Both the position numbers and the translations under genes were made by a program. The notes below the pieces were generated by a model. That model had not been told where the DNA came from. It saw only the letters and a list, made by a program, of their open reading frames with translations, and made no database searches. Positions 7,723 through 10,779 of a stretch of 10,779 bases of DNA are shown piece by piece; the stretch's first letter is position 1, and every line of letters begins with the position of its first letter. Origin of the DNA: Atopobiaceae bacterium (GTDB lineage: Bacteria; Actinomycetota; Coriobacteriia; Coriobacteriales; Atopobiaceae); assembly GCA_017510875.1 (NCBI GenBank), contig JAFWLX010000228.1, positions 1 to 10,779 on the forward strand. The letters run 5' to 3'.

Positions 7723-8460
7723 TTAGCCGCGGCAGGTCTCGCTTGAAATCACGCAGCGATTGGCAGGCATCCAGACGCTGCCCCACTCGATGGGCATGTC
7801 GTTCTCAAGGTATACAAGCTGGTCCATAACTAGCACGGGCGTATGCTCGTCGCATTGCAGCAGGTCACCGCGCAGTTTGCCAATGGTGCGGGCGCTGTAC
7901 GAGACCTCCGAGCGGCCTATCCCCATGCCACTCAGGCGCTCGACCGCGGCAAAGAGCAGCTCGTGCTCGAGGTCTGCGGTGTCAAGCCCCGGGCAGGCCG
8001 AAAGCGACAGGTGGCTCTCTATGAGCATGACCGGAAGGCCGCCCACCTCGCGCACGCGCATGAGGTAGAGGTGGTCTTCGCCCTCTGCAATGTCCAGGCT
8101 TTGCGCGCAGACAGGCGCGGCGGGCTCCACGCAGTGCCGTACCACGCGGGTGGCATACACGATGCCCTGCGCACTCATTGACTCGCCAAACGAGAGCAGG
8201 CGGTTGGACGACGGGCGCGCCATGACGGGCTTGATAACAAACGTGCCGCGCCCGCGCTGCCGTACCAGCAGCCCCTCGTCTACCAGCTGCTGGATGCCCT
8301 TCTGCACGGTGCCGCGCGACAGGTGCAGCATATCCATAAGCTCGTGCTCGGAAGGAATGGGCTCGTCTACGCCCCACTCTTTTGAGTAAATCTTCTCGCG
8401 TACGTATTCGCTTACCTGCTTGTAGAGCAGCTGTCCCTCTGTCTTGCTAAAGCGCGGCAT
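7723..8460 (-). CDS. GntR-family (HutC type) transcriptional regulator with UTRA domain
   Basis: A 245-residue DNA-binding regulator. The winged helix-turn-helix covers about residues 10-76, with IPSEHELMDMLHLSRGTV (35-52), GIQQLVDEGLLVRQRGRGTF (55-74) and the usual wing. A UTRA ligand-binding domain follows (about 95-238), with LYLMRVREVGGLPVMLIES and the end MPIEWGSVWMPANR typical of the HutC subfamily. Such regulators usually repress nearby genes and release DNA on binding a small metabolite. The start ATG overlaps the stop of the upstream gene (TGATG at 8458-8462), which points to translational coupling. It probably controls its own operon; its ligand cannot be told from sequence. Confidence 0.93.
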   Translation of the reverse strand: MPRFSKTEGQLLYKQVSEYVREKIYSKEWGVDEPIPSEHELMDMLHLSRGTVQKGIQQLVDEGLLVRQRGRGTFVIKPVMARPSSNRLLSFGESMSAQGIVYATRVVRHCVEPAAPVCAQSLDIAEGEDHLYLMRVREVGGLPVMLIESHLSLSACPGLDTADLEHELLFAAVERLSGMGIGRSEVSYSARTIGKLRGDLLQCDEHTPVLVMDQLVYLENDMPIEWGSVWMPANRCVISSETCRG

Positions 8461-9149
8461 CAGCGCCTCGCTCCCCAGGCGGGATCGCCGGCGGTGTACG
8501 CCAGAAGGCCGGCGCGGATACGGTTGGTTACCTGCTCAAAGAGGGAAGAGAGAAACTCATCGGTAAGCATGAGGTAGGGGGGCGTCTCATCCAGGTGGTT
8601 CTCGCTGTTTTCGCGCACGATGCCCTCCATGACCTCTTGCGCTTGTCGTATGTCCTGCTCGCCAAGCGGGTAGGGTGAATACGTGGCGCATTGGCGCAGC
8701 ACCTCGGGCGTGATGTGCGGTGAAAGGCTAATGTCAAGCGTGCGACCAAACAGATCAAAGTCGCTTTGCTTTTTGATGCGGGTTTCGGTGCCGGGCGCAA
8801 TGCCATGCTCAAGCAGATAGTCGTTGGTGCGCATGTTGTAATCGTGGTCTGCCACAAGGTGCGCCCAAGACCCCAGCACAAGGTCGCTCACCTTGCCGTC
8901 TGGGCCCGGTGTGCCGTAACGCTCAAAGAACTCCCAAAAACGTGGCTCGGGCACAAAGTCGGGGCTGGCCAAGTGGGTGTCCTTGTACTTGATCTTTTTC
9001 GAGATGTTGGGCACCATGTAACCCACGTACAAGTCGGGCAAGAGGTTGCCCAACAAAAACGCGTCAACGTCGCAGATGCCAAGGGCGTCTGCTCCATTTT
9101 TGGCAAGCAGCCGCTCGGCGTGCGCGGTATGTATGTTCCAGCTAGGCAT
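8460..9149 (-). CDS. Zn-dependent phospholipase C-like family protein
   Basis: A 229-residue protein of the zinc-dependent phospholipase C-like family often annotated in Coriobacteriia and Firmicutes. The opening MPSWNIHTAHAERLL carries H7 and H10. FLLGNLLPDLYVGYM (31-45) carries D39, THLASPDF carries H59, and SWAHLVADHDYNMRTNDY carries H97, D101, H102 and D103. These His/Asp positions are consistent with metal ligands. There is no signal peptide, so it is likely cytoplasmic and may not be a true phospholipase; the substrate is unknown. It is the first gene of the operon. There is no Shine-Dalgarno sequence before the ATG at 9149 (the upstream bases read ATACATCTATT), so translation may start from a leaderless or very short leader. 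The start is kept because the family begins exactly here. Confidence 0.82.
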   Translation of the reverse strand: MPSWNIHTAHAERLLAKNGADALGICDVDAFLLGNLLPDLYVGYMVPNISKKIKYKDTHLASPDFVPEPRFWEFFERYGTPGPDGKVSDLVLGSWAHLVADHDYNMRTNDYLLEHGIAPGTETRIKKQSDFDLFGRTLDISLSPHITPEVLRQCATYSPYPLGEQDIRQAQEVMEGIVRENSENHLDETPPYLMLTDEFLSSLFEQVTNRIRAGLLAYTAGDPAWGARR

Positions 9150-9180
9150 AATAGATGTATGGTATCACGAGTGACGCCTC

Positions 9181-9441
9181 GGGCCATGGCACGCCAGAGA
9201 CATGCTACCCTTTACGGCTGGCCGGGACGGCCAACCTCGGGGCTCCGCTTCGGCTCACGCTCCGCCCTTACGGCGCGGCAGCTGCGGAACTCGCGTCCCT
9301 TAGGGGCGCTGCCCCTAAGGGACGCTCAAACAGTCCTCGCTAAGCGCCGCGCCGACGGGCGGAGCAGCCTCAGAAGGAGCCCTGAGGTTGGCCGTCCCGG
9401 CCAGCCGTAAAGGGTAGCATGTCTCTGGCGTGCCATGGCCC
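9181..9441. repeat. 261-bp palindromic repeat element
   Basis: The outer arms 9181-9238 and 9384-9441 are perfect reverse complements over 58 bases. Pairing continues inward (9240-9246 with 9376-9382, after one G-T pair), then GCTCCGCCC (9259-9267) with GGGCGGAGC (9357-9365), and CGGCGCGGC (9271-9279) with GCCGCGCCG (9346-9354). A hairpin at 9293-9325 fills the centre. No target-site duplication is seen at the ends, and no protein is encoded. A diverged half copy lies at 1889-1980. It looks like a non-autonomous, MITE-like or bacterial interspersed palindromic element. It sits between the divergent PLC-like gene and fumC. Confidence 0.92.
9293..9325. repeat. Central perfect hairpin of the repeat element
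   Basis: GCGTCCCTTAGGGGC (9293-9307) and GCCCCTAAGGGACGC (9311-9325) form a perfect 15-bp stem with the loop GCT. In the orientation of the split copy near 1889, this hairpin ends 6 bases before the place where the group II intron is inserted. Confidence 0.9.
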
Positions 9442-9465
9442 TTCTTATGAGAGGAGATTGACATC

Positions 9466-10779
9466 ATGTCAAGTTATCGCATAGAGCACGACTCGATGGG
9501 CGAGATGCGCGTGCCTGCAGATGCCCTGTGGGGTGCGCAGACCCAGCGCTCGTATGAGAACTTTCGTATTGGCACCGAGTGCATGCCAGACGAGATAATT
9601 GCGGCCTTTGGCATTCTCAAGAAGGCGGCTGCCCAGGCAAACGTCGAGCTGGGCGTGCTTGACGCACGGGTGGGGGAGCTCATCTGTGACGCCTGCGACG
9701 AGCTGCTTGCAGGCAAGCTGGAGGGCAACTTCCCGCTTAAGGTTTGGCAGACCGGATCAGGCACGCAAAGCAACATGAACGTCAACGAGGTGGTGGCCAC
9801 GCGGGCAAACCAGCTGGCTGCAGAGCGCGGCATTGCGCTGGAGCGGCCCATTCACCCCAACGACGACGTCAACTGCTCGCAAAGCTCCAACGACACCTTC
9901 CCCACGGCCATGCACATTGCCGCCGTGCTCGCGCTGCGCGACAGGCTCTATCCGGCAACAGATCAGCTGGTAGAGACCTTCAAGCGCCTGGAGGACGAGA
10001 ATGCTGGTGTGGTCAAGAGCGGGCGCACGCACCTGCAGGACGCCGTGCCCATCGCCTTCTCGCAAGAGATCATGGGTTGGCGCGGGCTTGTAGAGGCGGC
10101 CGTCGAGCAGATTGTGATGTCAACCAAGCCCCTTCGCGCGCTGGCGCTTGGGGGCACGGCAGTGGGAACGGGCCTCAACGCGCCAGACGGATTTGACGTC
10201 TTGGTGGCTAAGAAGGTGTCCCAGCTTACGCAGGAGTCGTTTATCACCGACCCCAACAAGTTCCACGCGCTTACCAGCAAGGACGCGCTGGTCTTTAGCC
10301 ACGGTGCCCTCAAGGCCCTGGCTGCAAACATGATGAAGATCGCCAATGACGTGCGCTGGCTGGCATCTGGTCCGCGTCTGGGGTTGGGGGAGATTCGCAT
10401 TCCCGAGAACGAGCCGGGCAGCTCCATCATGCCAGGCAAGGTGAACCCCACGCAGTGCGAGGCGGTTACCATGGTGGCCGTGCAGGTGATGGGAAACGAT
10501 GCGGCCGTAGGCTTTGCGGCCAGCCAGGGCAACTTCGAGCTCAACGTGTTCATGCCGGTGATTGCCTACAACTACCTGCAATCCGTGCGTCTTCTGGGCG
10601 ATGCCATCCGCTCGTTTGACGAGCACTGCGCCTCGGGCATCGTGGCCAACAAAGAGCGCATGCACCACAACCTGTACAACTCGCTCATGCTGGTAACCTG
10701 CCTTAATCCCCACATTGGTTACGAGAATGCGGCTAAGGTGGCCCACAAGGCATACGAGGAGGACGTGAGCCTCAAGGAG
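9466..10779 (+). CDS. fumC: Fumarate hydratase class II (3' end cut by window)
   Basis: Fumarase interconverts fumarate and L-malate, with no metal centre, in the TCA cycle or its reductive branch, in the cytoplasm. The frame is open over 438 codons to the window end; class II fumarases have about 460 residues, so roughly the last 25 are missing. Signatures are TGSGTQSNMNVNEV (96-109), SSNDTFPTAMH (140-150), GRTHLQDAVP (186-195, with the family His at 189) and GSSIMPGKVNPTQCEA (318-333, with Ser319 in the mobile catalytic loop). GTQSNMN and MPGKVNPTQCEA favour fumarase over aspartase, whose usual forms are GTSTNMN and MPAKVNPV. GAGGAG (9451-9456) lies 9 bases before ATG. Only 9 bases separate that site from the big palindrome, so the promoter must lie in or beyond the repeat. 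Confidence 0.97.
   Translation, partial: MSSYRIEHDSMGEMRVPADALWGAQTQRSYENFRIGTECMPDEIIAAFGILKKAAAQANVELGVLDARVGELICDACDELLAGKLEGNFPLKVWQTGSGTQSNMNVNEVVATRANQLAAERGIALERPIHPNDDVNCSQSSNDTFPTAMHIAAVLALRDRLYPATDQLVETFKRLEDENAGVVKSGRTHLQDAVPIAFSQEIMGWRGLVEAAVEQIVMSTKPLRALALGGTAVGTGLNAPDGFDVLVAKKVSQLTQESFITDPNKFHALTSKDALVFSHGALKALAANMMKIANDVRWLASGPRLGLGEIRIPENEPGSSIMPGKVNPTQCEAVTMVAVQVMGNDAAVGFAASQGNFELNVFMPVIAYNYLQSVRLLGDAIRSFDEHCASGIVANKERMHHNLYNSLMLVTCLNPHIGYENAAKVAHKAYEEDVSLKE

Noticed and set aside
9165..9174. TCAC-GA-GTGA inverted repeat as a GntR operator upstream of the minus-strand operon
   Set aside because: The arms are only four bases and do not resemble the GT..A..AC type of HutC operators, so chance is likely.
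8766..9410. Plus-strand open frame of 214 codons running into the palindrome
   Set aside because: It is antisense to the PLC-like gene and its last third is translated repeat sequence, so it is not a plausible gene.
9181..9441. CRISPR array or integron attC site
   Set aside because: There are no regularly spaced direct repeats, no cas or integrase genes, and the symmetry is one large palindrome instead of the short simple sites of attC.
9458..9463. TTGACA as a -35 promoter box
   Set aside because: It lies between the fumC ribosome binding site and start codon, and any promoter there would start transcription inside the gene.

Overview
The window looks like accessory chromosomal DNA of a moderately GC-rich Gram-positive actinobacterium. 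A Coriobacteriia member (Olsenella/Atopobium/Collinsella-like) is my best guess. It rests on the Zn-dependent phospholipase-C-like protein beginning MPSWNIHTAH, the clear AGGAG-type ribosome binding sites and the overall codon style. This is inference from memory, not a database match.

Layout. (1) Positions 1-1888 are the 3' main part of a group II intron. It comprises ribozyme domains I-III (5' end cut by the window edge), an intact intron-encoded reverse transcriptase/maturase without an obvious HNH endonuclease (371-1804), a clear domain V (1813-1844) and a domain VI with a bulged branch-point A (1847-1885). (2) The 3' exon (from 1889) is half of a palindromic repeat element. A complete copy lies at 9181-9441, so the intron has split a copy of a dispersed repeat. 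Comparison with the intact copy places the insertion 6 nt after a strong 15-bp hairpin. (3) 2071-5370, plus strand: a 1099-residue signalling protein with an N-terminal zinc ribbon, a TIR domain, one transmembrane helix and a large beta-propeller-like C-terminal region. (4) A convergent hairpin (5372-5402) separates it from a minus-strand operon. (5) The operon is read from right to left: a Zn-dependent PLC-like protein (9149-8460), a GntR/HutC-family regulator with a UTRA domain (8460-7723, start and stop overlapping as TGATG), and a 760-residue membrane protein with Rossmann/TrkA-N-like nucleotide-binding modules and a C-terminal RyR domain (7686-5404). (6) A 261-bp nearly perfect palindrome (9181-9441). 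(7) fumC, class II fumarase, plus strand from 9466, cut by the right edge.

How they may work together. TIR domains of this type can hydrolyse or cyclise NAD+. RyR domains in prokaryotes, often joined to TrkA-N/RCK-like domains, have been proposed to sense nucleotide-derived ligands. Both proteins here are predicted to be membrane-anchored and sit tail to tail. The most interesting hypothesis is that they form a membrane-localised TIR/RyR signalling or defence pair controlled through the GntR regulator. That is inference from domain content and neighbourhood only. fumC is an ordinary metabolic gene and probably marks the edge of the accessory region.
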